The notes beneath the pieces are model-generated. The model was not told the DNA's origin. It made no database searches and was given only the letters and a program-made list of their open reading frames with translations. The position numbers and the translations under genes are program-made. Shown piece after piece: positions 16,025-26,389 of a stretch of DNA of 64,000 nt; positions within the stretch are counted from its first letter, which is position 1, and the number at the start of each line of letters is the position of its first letter. The stretch comes from Emticicia agri. Lineage in GTDB: Bacteria > Bacteroidota > Bacteroidia > Cytophagales > Spirosomataceae. Location: assembly GCF_004168285.1 (NCBI RefSeq), contig NZ_SEWF01000025.1, forward strand, positions 1 to 64,000, read 5' to 3'.

Positions 16025-17404
16025 TTATGGTCGGGTAGCCGATACCTTAAGCGTAGGGCCGTCGTCCATTCTACTTTCTAACGTTTTCTGAATGGCCGTT
16101 GGTACATTCGACAAGAAATCGTAGCCTGTAATTTTCTCCAGATCATCTACACTCAATCGGTATTCGCCCCATTTGGTATCTTTCATGGTTTGCTTGTTAG
16201 GCATATTCACAGCTATAATGCGTGTCTGTTCATTGATTCTGTTGACATCATCTGTACCATTTGGCAAAATAACAATTACCTTCCAGATAGATTCAGGCAC
16301 TACCATTTTCCCGTTATCTAAAGTAAAACTCTTTCCTCCGTTTGTTCCTATTCCGGCCTTGCCATATACCCCTGCTACAATGTATAACTCATTACCTGCC
16401 TCGGCCACTTTACGGCAATAGGCTTCTAACTCTGCCCATGCCCCACGGTTATTATTAGGTGCCTGCGGAATAATATTCGTTAATAAGAATGTAGCCTCAT
16501 TGTCGGCAATGGTTCTGTCTCTGTCGTCTGACGGACACAAATGCCCTCTATCAAACCCTGAACCCACATAGTCGCTGTTTTGTACTTTGTACCAACCCGA
16601 GGGCAGAGCATCGTCTGCTTTGAAATTGTCTGTTCTTTCTATATCTCCTTTCCATGCGGTACTTAAATGCCAGCTTACCCAATTGGCCGAACTGCGAGCT
16701 CTGCTATAAGATACCACATATTGCGGCTTCATCATCAGGTAATTGTTTTCGTCCTTAAATGTAGCATTGCTCGGATTCCCCATGGCCAGATTATCCTCAC
16801 GGGTAGCTTTGGCAGTACTTGTAGTGGGCATAGTGGCTGAAGTAATAATAGAAATATCGTCAATATTCAGGCGACTGCTACCACCCGATACTTTTCTGAT
16901 TTCAAACCTGGCTTTATTAGGCTCATTGACCGTTATGTGCATAAAACTCAGTTTGCTGCCATCGGTCTGAAACCGATTACCTAATTTTGTCCAGTTGGCA
17001 CCACTGTCTCTTGATATGTATAGCTCCCATTCGCTGTCTCCGTCAGCTTTATAAGCACCATAGGCCATTTTTATTTCCCTCACGCCCGTAAGGTCGTAAT
17101 TCATCCGCACAAAACCTTTTTCTCTGATTCTGATAGCCTTTTCACCGTTTCGGGTATCGCTGGTAGTTCCGCCTATCATGGCATCTTCAAAATACCATTC
17201 CCCACCCGATAATTTTACGTTGCCTGATGAATAATTGCCTTTTGAAATATCTTCCAGTCCCTCCGGAAAACCTTTGGCAAAGTTTACTTTGTTAGAAGTA
17301 GTATTGGTGTTGGTTGTGGTAGTTGGTGTTTTAACGGGCAAACAAGCACTGACCATAACCGTAATGATTACAAATAGTATGGATTTTCGGGAGAATGCAG
17401 ACAT
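16025..17404 (-). CDS. Lipoprotein DNA/RNA non-specific endonuclease
   Basis: The start at 17404 (MSAFSRKSILF) gives a lipobox VSACLP; about 459 residues. After a Thr/Asn-rich linker comes a beta-sandwich (about 60-190, ending in a segment like choice-of-anchor modules) and then the beta-beta-alpha-metal nuclease (about 215-450). Its catalytic motif is FDRGHLCPSDDRD (DRGH), with TNIIPQAPNNNRGAWAELE providing the metal-binding Asn region. Expected role: extracellular or surface degradation of nucleic acid. It lies 35 nt upstream of the CotH gene on the same strand, so the two may be co-transcribed. Confidence 0.9.
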   Translation of the reverse strand: MSAFSRKSILFVIITVMVSACLPVKTPTTTTNTNTTSNKVNFAKGFPEGLEDISKGNYSSGNVKLSGGEWYFEDAMIGGTTSDTRNGEKAIRIREKGFVRMNYDLTGVREIKMAYGAYKADGDSEWELYISRDSGANWTKLGNRFQTDGSKLSFMHITVNEPNKARFEIRKVSGGSSRLNIDDISIITSATMPTTSTAKATREDNLAMGNPSNATFKDENNYLMMKPQYVVSYSRARSSANWVSWHLSTAWKGDIERTDNFKADDALPSGWYKVQNSDYVGSGFDRGHLCPSDDRDRTIADNEATFLLTNIIPQAPNNNRGAWAELEAYCRKVAEAGNELYIVAGVYGKAGIGTNGGKSFTLDNGKMVVPESIWKVIVILPNGTDDVNRINEQTRIIAVNMPNKQTMKDTKWGEYRLSVDDLEKITGYDFLSNVPTAIQKTLESRMDDGPTLKVSATRP

Positions 17405-17527
17405 AAGGAAATAACAATTTTTTCTCAAAAATAACGAAAATATCAGTAGGGTTTGTGTGAATGTTAAGAAGATGTTATGTAAATGTTTTTGGGAATTAGC
17501 AATGGTATACCTGTAAAGCTATGTATT

Positions 17528-20500
17528 TTATCGCTTCCGAATAATCACTACAGGCCCAATCAGCCCCGATTCTTTGGCTTTAGGTGTACCTCCCAAGCCA
17601 CCGCCTCCTGATGCCAGAATTTTTGATTCTTTAGGGAGTCTGGCATCTGCGGCTATGCGGTTGCTCCATTGATTAGTTATACTGATTGCTAAGGTATTCT
17701 TACCCGGTTTAGCCGCTTTTGTGATGTCAATCTGATAAGGCGCTTTCCATAGGGTATCAAGTACAATACCATTAAGCGAGACGACTGCTATATCTTTTAC
17801 TGTTCCTAAATCGAGTATCAACGAACTATTAGGGGCAGGTTTCTTAATTTCGATGGTTTTGGTGTATTTAGCTGTACCACTGAAAGATTGCACCCCTGCG
17901 TCGACATGGTCTGTCCATGAAATGAGTTGAGGTAAGACTACCTGTTTAGGTGCTCCCCATTTTTCGGGAAAATTCAATGTCCAGTTGGCAGACAGGTTAT
18001 TCACAATATCCACAGACTTATCCACAACGGCCTTTTGGTTTTGTGTGGTGGTTTGCTGGAAAACCACAAAAACCGACTCCTGTGGATTCAGGTGAAGTTT
18101 CACAGTAGTAATGCCATTATCAATAGTATAAGCCAATGGCTCAGTAGTACCTTTATCGGCACGCCATAATTCCGGCACTTTGCCTGTAATTCTGAAATTT
18201 ATACTGATGTCTTCGGTTTGTTTACGCATATTCAGCAGAAAATAATAATCAGCATCAGCCGTTTGTCTGTGAATCCAGTTGATGCGGGTATTGGTATGCG
18301 GCAACGTATATTCTACATCTTTTTTAATACCCATTTGTCCAAAAATACCCATAAGTGGTGCATTCCAGAATACTCTTCCTTTGCCGTATCTGTTCTGATA
18401 AATAAATTTCCCATCGGCAACACCCCATATTTCGTTGGCTTTCATGGCAATTGTATTATCCACAGCAGGATACCCCACAAGGCCTGGAGATTTTTCAGGT
18501 TTAGGGCCCACAATCGTAGCACCTTCTTTAACCAAAGCTTCAATTTTCTCTAAAACAGGCAAAGTCATTGTCATTTTTTCAGGCAATACCAATACTTTAT
18601 AGCGCATACCGCTCGGCAATACTAAATCGCCATTTTCTACCGTAAATCGGTTCAGAATTTCGGTGTTTACAAAGTCATAATCATAGCCATTCGGTATTTC
18701 GTAGCGCAGTTTTTCCCAGTAAGGCACAGCCGCAGGAATATCTTCGCCTAAATAATAGGCAATGTCAGCCACAAAACGACCTTCCTGCAAGAGGTATTGA
18801 TTACGGGTAATGTAATCGACAAAAGGCTTGGCCTGCTCTGCCCAGGTTATATTTCTATGGAAGTGTGTACCCACCATTGTATTACCGGGCTTGGTATCTA
18901 AAGGCTGATGGGCTGATGTATGGAAAATAAACTGGTTGATACCCTGTGTGCTCCAGTAATCACCAATGAATTTCAAATCTGCCGGAGCTTCATAGCCACC
19001 ACCCGTCCATGATTCGGCCGCTACTACTTTTTTGCCATATATATGTCCGGCAGAAGCCACTTCCCGCACATCGGCCTGATGGGCATTCAGGCGGTCGTTT
19101 GCCCCACCATAGGCTTTCTGGTTTTCGAGGTCAGCGGGAGACGTCCAGTCTTTTTCTGCGCCACTACCTAAACCTTGGGTCATTCCAAACTCACCCATCG
19201 GAATATCCACCGCACCTTTGTTCCGCAGGGCATCTTGTATAATCGGCATCGAAATTCCTCCTACTTCTCCGTAGGTTTTAATGCCTTGTTTATGGGCAAA
19301 TTCTGTCAGGGCAGCATAATGGTTATCTACCAGCAAATCAGCAATGGTTAGTCGGTAATCCCAAAGAAAACGGTCGCTTACTTCGGCATTGTCAACAATA
19401 TAGCCCGATAGTGTGGGTAAGTATCTGATAGGGTCATACCCCCGACGATTCTTAAACTCGGTTACAATGTTTTCACTCCAGTTCTGGGCATCGGCTTCGT
19501 AACTATCTACCAGAAAATACTTCAAGCTTTTGCCATATAAATTGCCTAAAGCCGTAGCCAACGGATTCGACCATTGACTCATATAAGACAAAAGGTGTTC
19601 TTTATTGAGTTTATCTACCTCTAATCCGGTTGCGTCGCCAATGGCAGGACCGTTTTTTGCGCCTGTCAACGAATAGCCCAAACGTAGGATAGTCCAGTTA
19701 CCAGCCGGAACCTGCCATTCTAAGGTGCCATCTATTTTCAGTTTTGAAGTGAGGTCAATCATTTCATTAGGATTAATAGCAGATGAAGCTCCTGTTTCAG
19801 GTGTTTGAAAAGTGTCAAAAGCAAACATCGGGGCAAAATTGGCTTTGTCTTCCCATCGGTTCACTCTGGCAACACTTCTGAAAATAACTTCTGCTATATC
19901 GAATGATTTAGGTGGAGTAGCTGGCCCCATGAATCCGCCAGTATCATCAGGCCCACCAACAGTAGTAACGGTAACACCCGGACCACTTAAAAATACTACC
20001 CGAAAGAATTTGCCTGTAACCTCGGGGAAAGAAAAAGTACGGATAGGCAAAGCCCGTATATCATGCTGTGCCCCTGAAATAATATGAAAGGTTTTGAAGT
20101 TTTTGCCATCATCGCTCACCTGTAACATTCCCGGACGCATGCTCGTGCTTGGGAAAAACCCGGCACTACCTAAAGCCAATGAAAATGAACGGGCAGTGAA
20201 AGGTTGCGCATACTCGTATTGTAAATAAATAGGTTGGTCAGGTTTAGGGGTTTCTATTTTGATTTTAGATGTCAGATCGTCATCTAATAGGGCTTCCGGT
20301 GCAATGGTTTCGCCTTTATGATTTGTAATGGTAGGTTTAGCTGATACCAATGCGGCCTCTGGTGTTTTGAATGCCAGTATAAACTGGTCGGCATATAATG
20401 TTTTATCTTTGGCTGTTCCACCGCCAAAACCTCCCCCCTTAGGCAGATTGCGTATGGGTCCATTTACAGTAGGCGGCAAGGGCAAAGCAGCATTGAAACT

Positions 20501-20938
20501 GGTACCGCCTTTTACTTGTAGTTCGCTCCAGACTACTTTTTTCATGGCTTCCTGTGGTTTTACCCATACTCCCCCTGTTTCGCTCCAGCCTGCTGCGGTT
20601 ACTACGGTCATGTCCAGTCCTAAACGGTCGGCTTCTGCGGCAGTATGTCTGAATAGTTCGAGCCATTCGGGCGTCATGTATTTTACTTTTTTCTCTACCG
20701 TCTGCCCACTTCCCAACGATACATCAAATGCCTGAAAACCACCTATACCTGTGCGTTTCATCCATTCAAGGTCTTTGGTAATACCCTCTCGGGTAATATT
20801 GCTGCCAGTCCAATGCCACCAGACCACAGGTTTAGCCGAGTGGGGCGGATTAACAAATCCTTTGCGGAGGTCCTGGGCAAAAAGTTGAGAAAGCGTAAGA
20901 GAAAGCAGAAAAATAATGCGTAAACGTTTCATCATCAA
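17528..20938 (-). CDS. GH106 family alpha-L-rhamnosidase-like glycoside hydrolase
   Basis: 1136 residues with a signal peptide (LSQLFAQ). The GH106 catalytic barrel begins at about residue 25: KPVVWWHWTGSNITREGITKDL, GIGGFQAFDVSLG, DMTVVTAAGWSETGGVWVKP (WSETGG at 118-123), SYEADAQNW and GEVGGISMP. The C-terminal region has a carbohydrate-binding-type beta-sandwich (about 990-1090, SFSGTAKYTKTIEIK, LDLGTVKDIAVVSLNG, NTLAISITNQW). It would release rhamnose from plant polysaccharides such as rhamnogalacturonan. No SusC/D pair or other rhamnose genes are adjacent, which is unusual for a polysaccharide locus. Confidence 0.88.
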   Translation of the reverse strand: MMMKRLRIIFLLSLTLSQLFAQDLRKGFVNPPHSAKPVVWWHWTGSNITREGITKDLEWMKRTGIGGFQAFDVSLGSGQTVEKKVKYMTPEWLELFRHTAAEADRLGLDMTVVTAAGWSETGGVWVKPQEAMKKVVWSELQVKGGTSFNAALPLPPTVNGPIRNLPKGGGFGGGTAKDKTLYADQFILAFKTPEAALVSAKPTITNHKGETIAPEALLDDDLTSKIKIETPKPDQPIYLQYEYAQPFTARSFSLALGSAGFFPSTSMRPGMLQVSDDGKNFKTFHIISGAQHDIRALPIRTFSFPEVTGKFFRVVFLSGPGVTVTTVGGPDDTGGFMGPATPPKSFDIAEVIFRSVARVNRWEDKANFAPMFAFDTFQTPETGASSAINPNEMIDLTSKLKIDGTLEWQVPAGNWTILRLGYSLTGAKNGPAIGDATGLEVDKLNKEHLLSYMSQWSNPLATALGNLYGKSLKYFLVDSYEADAQNWSENIVTEFKNRRGYDPIRYLPTLSGYIVDNAEVSDRFLWDYRLTIADLLVDNHYAALTEFAHKQGIKTYGEVGGISMPIIQDALRNKGAVDIPMGEFGMTQGLGSGAEKDWTSPADLENQKAYGGANDRLNAHQADVREVASAGHIYGKKVVAAESWTGGGYEAPADLKFIGDYWSTQGINQFIFHTSAHQPLDTKPGNTMVGTHFHRNITWAEQAKPFVDYITRNQYLLQEGRFVADIAYYLGEDIPAAVPYWEKLRYEIPNGYDYDFVNTEILNRFTVENGDLVLPSGMRYKVLVLPEKMTMTLPVLEKIEALVKEGATIVGPKPEKSPGLVGYPAVDNTIAMKANEIWGVADGKFIYQNRYGKGRVFWNAPLMGIFGQMGIKKDVEYTLPHTNTRINWIHRQTADADYYFLLNMRKQTEDISINFRITGKVPELWRADKGTTEPLAYTIDNGITTVKLHLNPQESVFVVFQQTTTQNQKAVVDKSVDIVNNLSANWTLNFPEKWGAPKQVVLPQLISWTDHVDAGVQSFSGTAKYTKTIEIKKPAPNSSLILDLGTVKDIAVVSLNGIVLDTLWKAPYQIDITKAAKPGKNTLAISITNQWSNRIAADARLPKESKILASGGGGLGGTPKAKESGLIGPVVIIRKR

Positions 20939-21210
20939 GTCAGGTTAAATCTATTGTTTAGGGTTATTATAGAACCCAACAAATATAAACCTAAAAAGAA
21001 TAAATCAGACTATTCTTAGATTTTTATAGTGGAATATGTTTATGTTAACCCGAAAAGCTATAATCAAGATGAGACATTATGAAATCAATCAGAACCAATG
21101 CCTAAATATTGGGGGTATAATTAGCTATGCTTTTCTCTAATTTTTTAAAATTGTATTAGATTTACTATTCAATATGATACAACTTTAGTAACTAATAAAT
21201 ACACGCTTTC

Positions 21211-21624
21211 ATGAAAACACATACAACAAACTATTACGATACATTTATAGAAATTGCTACCGATTGTCCGGTTACTAACGGAGAAGTGCCACCTGTAAAA
21301 GGAGATGCTAAAACCGCTGCCAACATACAGTTTGACATGCTTATAAAAAATCCCTATAAATATACCTCAGACGATGTGCTGTTTCAGGTCTTTGCTGATA
21401 AGCATGATTTAACAGAGGCTGAGTATGAAGAAGCCAGAAAACAGTTTTTTTCGAAAGGGCAAGCCTGTTTAAGGGCCTCACCTTTAACCAAAAGATACGG
21501 TTGGGGTGTGCATAGCAATCATGAGGGCAAAGTTGCCTTATATGCCAGCAATTCGCCGGAGTATGAAAAATTTGTAAATGATAAGGGTTTGAAAGTGGTA
21601 AAGGCGATGAAATCAAGTAAATAA
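21211..21624 (+). CDS. DUF6157 family protein
   Basis: 137 residues without signal or membrane segment. Recognisable stretches are YYDTFIEIATDCPVTNGEVPP, AANIQFDMLIKNPYKYTSDDVLFQVFA, FFSKGQACLRASPLTKRYGWGVHSN and KVALYASNSPEYEKF, as in the small conserved DUF6157 family found across bacteria. Function unknown. It appears monocistronic. Confidence 0.8.
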   Translation: MKTHTTNYYDTFIEIATDCPVTNGEVPPVKGDAKTAANIQFDMLIKNPYKYTSDDVLFQVFADKHDLTEAEYEEARKQFFSKGQACLRASPLTKRYGWGVHSNHEGKVALYASNSPEYEKFVNDKGLKVVKAMKSSK

Positions 21625-22034
21625 CACTAAATATGTCAGGTTTTTATGTAATGCCAAGAGCCTATTTAAAACTTCCATTTTATAGCTGCTTACAGGCTTG
21701 TTCAGTGTATTTGTTAGCAATGAAAACTTTTCATTGAGTTATATCCCTTTTAGGTAGAAATCCTGAAAGGGAGCATATCACCCAAATAACAATCGACAAC
21801 TATATTCTCCCTGACAGTATAACAGTGTTATTAAGTTTACTTATTGTTGGGTTATCTATATACAAATTGATAAGGACAATCAGGTTACTTTTATTCAGAT
21901 AGTAAGGTATAGATGTTTTATTATCAAATTATAACAAACCCCGACTGACCGTAGAATAAATTTGAAGACAATCTTACTGATGAATTCATGAATAATATCG
22001 AAATTACCTGTAACTAATCATCATGATGCATTAA
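21625..22034 (+). other. 410-bp gap with a possible degenerate small ORF
   Basis: An ATG at 21633 opens a plus-strand frame that runs 89 codons to a stop at 21900 but is broken by one TGA at 21735. The distal part would encode a short membrane-like segment (TVLLSLLIVGLSIYKLI). It may be a decayed small gene or chance. No tRNA or terminator was recognised here. Confidence 0.25.
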
Positions 22035-24179
22035 ATGACCCGATTCTTCAAGTATTTCAGTAGTATTCCTTTGTTTCTTATCTTACTGATACCTCTTATT
22101 TATGACAATACCGGATTTTATGGGTATATAGTACCCAAAGCACTGCTATTTCAGTGCTGTGTCATTGTAGGAAGTATCAGCGTGCTGATTATCAAAAAAG
22201 AGCCGCCAACTATCAGCTATAATCCGCTTTCCATAGCTATCACTGCTTTTTTACTCATAAGTCTGATAGCCAATATACTATCTTATGACAACCTGCTGAG
22301 TATAGGAGCTACCTTTGAGCGTATGGAAGGTGCAATCAATACAATTATGCTCTGTATATTTTTCTTCTGGCTGGTAGCTTTGATAAATGAAGATAAACAG
22401 CAAAAAAACATTTTTCTGTTCATGCTCATTATCAGCAGTCTGGTAGCAATGTGGGCGGTCTTATCGGGGAAAGAAATAGGTTTAAGGCTTATTTCTACCA
22501 TAGGTAATCCGGCTTTTTTATGCTTTTATCTGGCTAATCACCTTTTTTTGATTGTAATATATTACATAAAATATCAGCCAAAATATAAATGGTTGCTGTT
22601 GCTAAGTAGCCTGCTGATGGTCTGGGTAATCGTGCAGACTTTAACCAGAACTTTTTACATAGCCCTGATGATTGCAGGTCTGGTTATGAGTATGCTCTAC
22701 CTGCTGAACAGGGTTAAAGAACAACAGCGACGAAAAGTATTTCTGAAAGGGTTTCTGATTTCGGTGGGCGTCGTATTTATTTTATATGGCCTGAGTACCG
22801 TGCCGTGGATTATCAGGAATATTCCTATGGCTCGTTTAAAAGATACCAGTTCTTTGAGCGCACGTTTTTTAGTTTGGGGCATTGCTGCAAAAGGATTTAT
22901 GGAGCATTGGGTATTAGGCTGGGGACAAGAAAACTTCAACTATGTATATGCCCGGTTCTTTAATCCTAATCTGGCTGCCGAGGGTATATGGTATGACAGG
23001 TCGCATAATGTTTTTCTTGACTGGTTTGTGTCAGCAGGATTATTAGGCGGATTAGCTTACATTTTTATCTGGATAAGTGCTATTTATACTATACAAAAGA
23101 TTAGCCTGCCTTTTTTGGTCAGATTACTACTGACAGGTTGGGTCGTATTTTATTGTTGTTTCACTTTTTTTAATCCTGATAGTCTGGTAAACAGTATTTT
23201 TGCTATGCTGATGTTAGCCTATATCTATAAGCATAGCAATACTAAAAGCATTACTTTGTCTTTTATTTCTCAAAACTACTCAGTCATTAAAATCTTTGCT
23301 ATTGGTATCTTAGCCACTATTTTTTATCAGTTTACCTATACCAATATTCGCTCGTATCGTACTTTCTCCAAAGCAATTACCGAACCTACCATTGAAAATC
23401 TGATAGCTTTGTCGAACAAGGCTTATACGATTCGCTCGGCTGTAAATCTGAATATGGTGGAGCAGTTGACTTTTATGCACAAAACAGTAATTGCCAGTGG
23501 TTTGTCGCTTGAGCAAAAGCAACTATATACGGCAAGTATAAAACGCCTTCTTGAAAAAGAGATACAGAGGCATCCGCCATCGGTAAAATTATTAGAATTA
23601 AAATCTTTGGTTGAAATTAACAATAATGCGATTGCTACGGGCGAAGAGACACTGGACAAAATATTGCTATTATCGCCCGATTATGTCAACGCCCTTATGC
23701 AAAAAGGAAAAATTGCCCTTGTACAAGGTCGCTATGATGATGCTATCGGTGATTTTGATAAGGTGATAGCAAAAGCACCGGAAAACGTGTCGGCTAAATT
23801 GTTCAGGGTATATGCCCATGCGTTGAAAAGTCCTGACTACAACCTTGCCAAAGGGTTAAAACAAGTATCTGTAAAAGATCTGGATGTGAATATAGTATTT
23901 GTAAAAGAGATTTTTTTCAGATTAGGTAAACCACAAGCCTTTGTTGACTGGGTTCGGAACGGAGGTCTCGATGGTGCTTTTTTATCAAAGCAGGTATATT
24001 TTGAATGGATTACAACAGCCTATCAAAATAAAGATTTGAAGAGTGTGAATGAAATACTTAGGGTATATAAAGCAAACCATATATGCGATAGCCCTCTGTT
24101 AGAAAGAATAGCAATAGATGCCCAAAATGGTAATCCTATCGAAGACTCTCTCAAAGAATTATTTGTAGTTTGTCGATAA
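22035..24179 (+). CDS. O-antigen ligase/polymerase-like membrane protein with TPR tail
   Basis: 714 residues. The N-terminal ~440 have about 10-12 membrane helices with the Wzy_C signature: SARFLVWGIAAKGFMEHWVLGWGQENFNYVYARFFNP and RSHNVFLDWFVSAGLLGGLAY, the periplasmic loop of WaaL/Wzy enzymes that join lipid-linked glycans. The C-terminal ~260 residues are soluble with a TPR pair (DYVNALMQKGKIALVQGRYDDAIGDFDKV). Whether it is a ligase (lipid A core or protein O-glycosylation) or a polymerase cannot be told; no other glycan genes are adjacent. A terminator follows directly. Confidence 0.85.
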   Translation: MTRFFKYFSSIPLFLILLIPLIYDNTGFYGYIVPKALLFQCCVIVGSISVLIIKKEPPTISYNPLSIAITAFLLISLIANILSYDNLLSIGATFERMEGAINTIMLCIFFFWLVALINEDKQQKNIFLFMLIISSLVAMWAVLSGKEIGLRLISTIGNPAFLCFYLANHLFLIVIYYIKYQPKYKWLLLLSSLLMVWVIVQTLTRTFYIALMIAGLVMSMLYLLNRVKEQQRRKVFLKGFLISVGVVFILYGLSTVPWIIRNIPMARLKDTSSLSARFLVWGIAAKGFMEHWVLGWGQENFNYVYARFFNPNLAAEGIWYDRSHNVFLDWFVSAGLLGGLAYIFIWISAIYTIQKISLPFLVRLLLTGWVVFYCCFTFFNPDSLVNSIFAMLMLAYIYKHSNTKSITLSFISQNYSVIKIFAIGILATIFYQFTYTNIRSYRTFSKAITEPTIENLIALSNKAYTIRSAVNLNMVEQLTFMHKTVIASGLSLEQKQLYTASIKRLLEKEIQRHPPSVKLLELKSLVEINNNAIATGEETLDKILLLSPDYVNALMQKGKIALVQGRYDDAIGDFDKVIAKAPENVSAKLFRVYAHALKSPDYNLAKGLKQVSVKDLDVNIVFVKEIFFRLGKPQAFVDWVRNGGLDGAFLSKQVYFEWITTAYQNKDLKSVNEILRVYKANHICDSPLLERIAIDAQNGNPIEDSLKELFVVCR

Positions 24180-24180
24180 A

Positions 24181-24211
24181 ACAAAGGGTTCAGATTGTCT
24201 GAACCCTTTGT
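24181..24211. terminator. Bidirectional Rho-independent terminator
   Basis: Perfect 14-bp stem (24181-24194 with 24198-24211) around TTG, with A- and T-rich ends on either side, between convergent genes. Confidence 0.85.
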
Positions 24212-24222
24212 TGCTTATCCGG

Positions 24223-26337
24223 CTAATTACATCCTCCTGTATTTGCCGTAAATATTGTTCCGGTATCTGCTATAAAACCCGGCGATAGTGTAACACTCTT
24301 TGCTGCATAAGTTGCCTTAGTGCCATTGCCGGTTACCCAGTTAGTAGCGGTAATAGAACCGTTAGAGGCTGAAGCCTGCCTTAAATTACCATTCGCATTG
24401 GGGTTACTGGTTATATCGTTGGCCGGGTGCGAGAGCGTAAGCGAACTACTACATGCGGCCACTATTACCTGAATAGTATTCCCGTTAGGGCTTGTACAAA
24501 GTGTATTGGTACATTTAGCAGTATAAGTGCCACTGGCAGACACTACTATACTGGTTGCCGAAGCACCTGTTGACCACACAACAGTACCATTACAATTGCT
24601 TACCTGAAGAGTAACCGGTGAACCGGAATACGTATTGATTGGTGATACCAATGGGGTACAGGTACCTGGATTGGCTCCGGCACAGGCAGTAATCACAGGT
24701 GTTGCAGCGGCTTGAGTACTTGTAGTATTCATCGAGCTTGACGTCGGGTTACATGTGCCGTTATTAAACAGGTTAGTAAAAGATGCCGCTACCTGATAAT
24801 AACCTTCTTCGTGCGTGCTATACTGGTTAGCTGTTGCTCCGTTGATAAGATTAGAGTCTTTATACCATTGGAAAGTCACATTGGTACCCGGTGTGCTACT
24901 GGCAGTTAATATAGTAGGGTTACATGCTGTCGCACCCAGTGTTTTTGTAACTTCAACCCTTGCTACGGCTACTAAAACTGTATCGCTTGCTACACCGTCA
25001 CAAGTTTCGCCTGTGGAGCAACGTGCATAGTATTTGCTACCGTATGTAGTGGCAAATGCTCCGACTGATGAGCCTGTACCTTGAACATACTCTGAACCCT
25101 TCACATACCATCTCAATGTCTGGCCATTTGCACAACCATTGCCATATAGCGTAGTATATCCACAAGTGTAAACAGTACTGGTTACGGCTACACCATTCAT
25201 ATCTCTGATAACTGGTTTTTGTGTAGGGGCAGTGCCGGAGTTGGTAACATTAATAGGGGCAGAAGTAGAAGAACACCCGTTTTTTGTAACGGTTAAGGTA
25301 TAAGCCCCCGGCCCTTGTGTAGCAATAAAATTAGTACTTGTTGCACCAGTAATATCTATACCCCCTTTTTTCCATTGAAAGGTTAGTGTTCCTCCGCCCT
25401 GATTAAATTCATAATCGTAATTCCATTGCATTTTTACATTATTACCAGGACAGACAGTGGTGGGCGTAGTAGCGGAAATGGTAGCTGTTGGTAAAACATT
25501 TACCCGGGAGTTGGCATACGCATTAGTTGTACAGGTATTTTTAAATGGCAAAGGAATATTGATAAAAACCGAATAGTAGCCACTAACTTTAGCTTTATAC
25601 GTAGAATTAGTAGCACCTGAAACAGGATAACCATCTTTCCGCCATTGATAAGATGGTGCTAACGGGAAATTGGTAGAACTTGCTGTATAGAATTCTACGG
25701 CAAGTTCTAAACTATCACCAGTACAAACAGTTGGCGGAATATTTGTCGGAATAACTCTCGCATTCCATACAGGCACATGCAGTGAGTTACTCTTGGTACT
25801 GGTGCAAGAAGCCCCATCTGAACACTCGGCATAATAATTAGCATTAGTACTCGGATATCCGGTAAAAGTCGTACCTGTACCTTCATAAAGGCCATTCCGG
25901 TACCATCTTACCTGATTACCACCGCAACCTGCCGCAGTTAAAGAAATACCACTACACCCTGCAAATGATGAAGATACATTGGCATCTGTAAACGATATAG
26001 TAGGTACAGGCAATACAGGGCAGGCATCGCCTATATTGGCACTAAAGATTTCATCTGAACCAAGTGGCTTCATTTCATCTACCTCATTTGATGAAAAATC
26101 AAATAAGTGGTCTGTAACAAAAGCTGATACCTCTTTATATAAAGACTTTATCTGAGCCATACTTGTTTTCTCTTCAACTTGTTTTGGCTGAGTTTTTGCT
26201 TGTATATTATCAGCATTGCTGATGACTGATTCATAGCTTTTGCTATCGGGCTGAGCGTTTTCTTTCCAGTAGTCAATGCCTTGATTCAGGGCAAAAAGAG
26301 TGCTGATTACGAAGGTTAGGGGTACAATTTTTCTCAT
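24223..26337 (-). CDS. Exported surface protein with Ig-like repeats and GCX-type T9SS C-terminus
   Basis: 704 residues. There is a signal peptide (LTFVISTLFALNQG) and a charged linker to about 100. About five or six Ig-like modules follow, each with a QWRKDG or QWKKGG, QWYKDS or RWYRNG element and a paired-Cys pattern (GCGGNQVRWYRNG, CGYTTLYGNGCANG). The last ~75 residues (TSNPNANGNLRQASASNG, KSVTLSPGFIADTGTIF, ending GGCN) match the 3-coathanger/GCX_COOH class, in which the C-terminus is Gly-Cys-Xaa. It is thus a probable type IX cargo displayed on the cell surface. It follows the LytTR gene on the same strand by 52 nt. Confidence 0.85.
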   Translation of the reverse strand: MRKIVPLTFVISTLFALNQGIDYWKENAQPDSKSYESVISNADNIQAKTQPKQVEEKTSMAQIKSLYKEVSAFVTDHLFDFSSNEVDEMKPLGSDEIFSANIGDACPVLPVPTISFTDANVSSSFAGCSGISLTAAGCGGNQVRWYRNGLYEGTGTTFTGYPSTNANYYAECSDGASCTSTKSNSLHVPVWNARVIPTNIPPTVCTGDSLELAVEFYTASSTNFPLAPSYQWRKDGYPVSGATNSTYKAKVSGYYSVFINIPLPFKNTCTTNAYANSRVNVLPTATISATTPTTVCPGNNVKMQWNYDYEFNQGGGTLTFQWKKGGIDITGATSTNFIATQGPGAYTLTVTKNGCSSTSAPINVTNSGTAPTQKPVIRDMNGVAVTSTVYTCGYTTLYGNGCANGQTLRWYVKGSEYVQGTGSSVGAFATTYGSKYYARCSTGETCDGVASDTVLVAVARVEVTKTLGATACNPTILTASSTPGTNVTFQWYKDSNLINGATANQYSTHEEGYYQVAASFTNLFNNGTCNPTSSSMNTTSTQAAATPVITACAGANPGTCTPLVSPINTYSGSPVTLQVSNCNGTVVWSTGASATSIVVSASGTYTAKCTNTLCTSPNGNTIQVIVAACSSSLTLSHPANDITSNPNANGNLRQASASNGSITATNWVTGNGTKATYAAKSVTLSPGFIADTGTIFTANTGGCN

Positions 26338-26389
26338 ATTCTAATTGTATTTGATAATCGTTAAAAATGAATAATAATTTATGGAGGGT

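Noticed and set aside
17528-20938. Polysaccharide utilisation locus around the GH106 gene
   Set aside because: No SusC/SusD pair, regulator or other glycoside hydrolase is adjacent.
21633-21902. A possible small membrane-protein gene with an internal TGA
   Set aside because: The frame is open for 89 codons apart from the TGA at 21735, but there is no recognisable family and the N-terminal part looks non-coding. Chance or decay is more likely than recoding.
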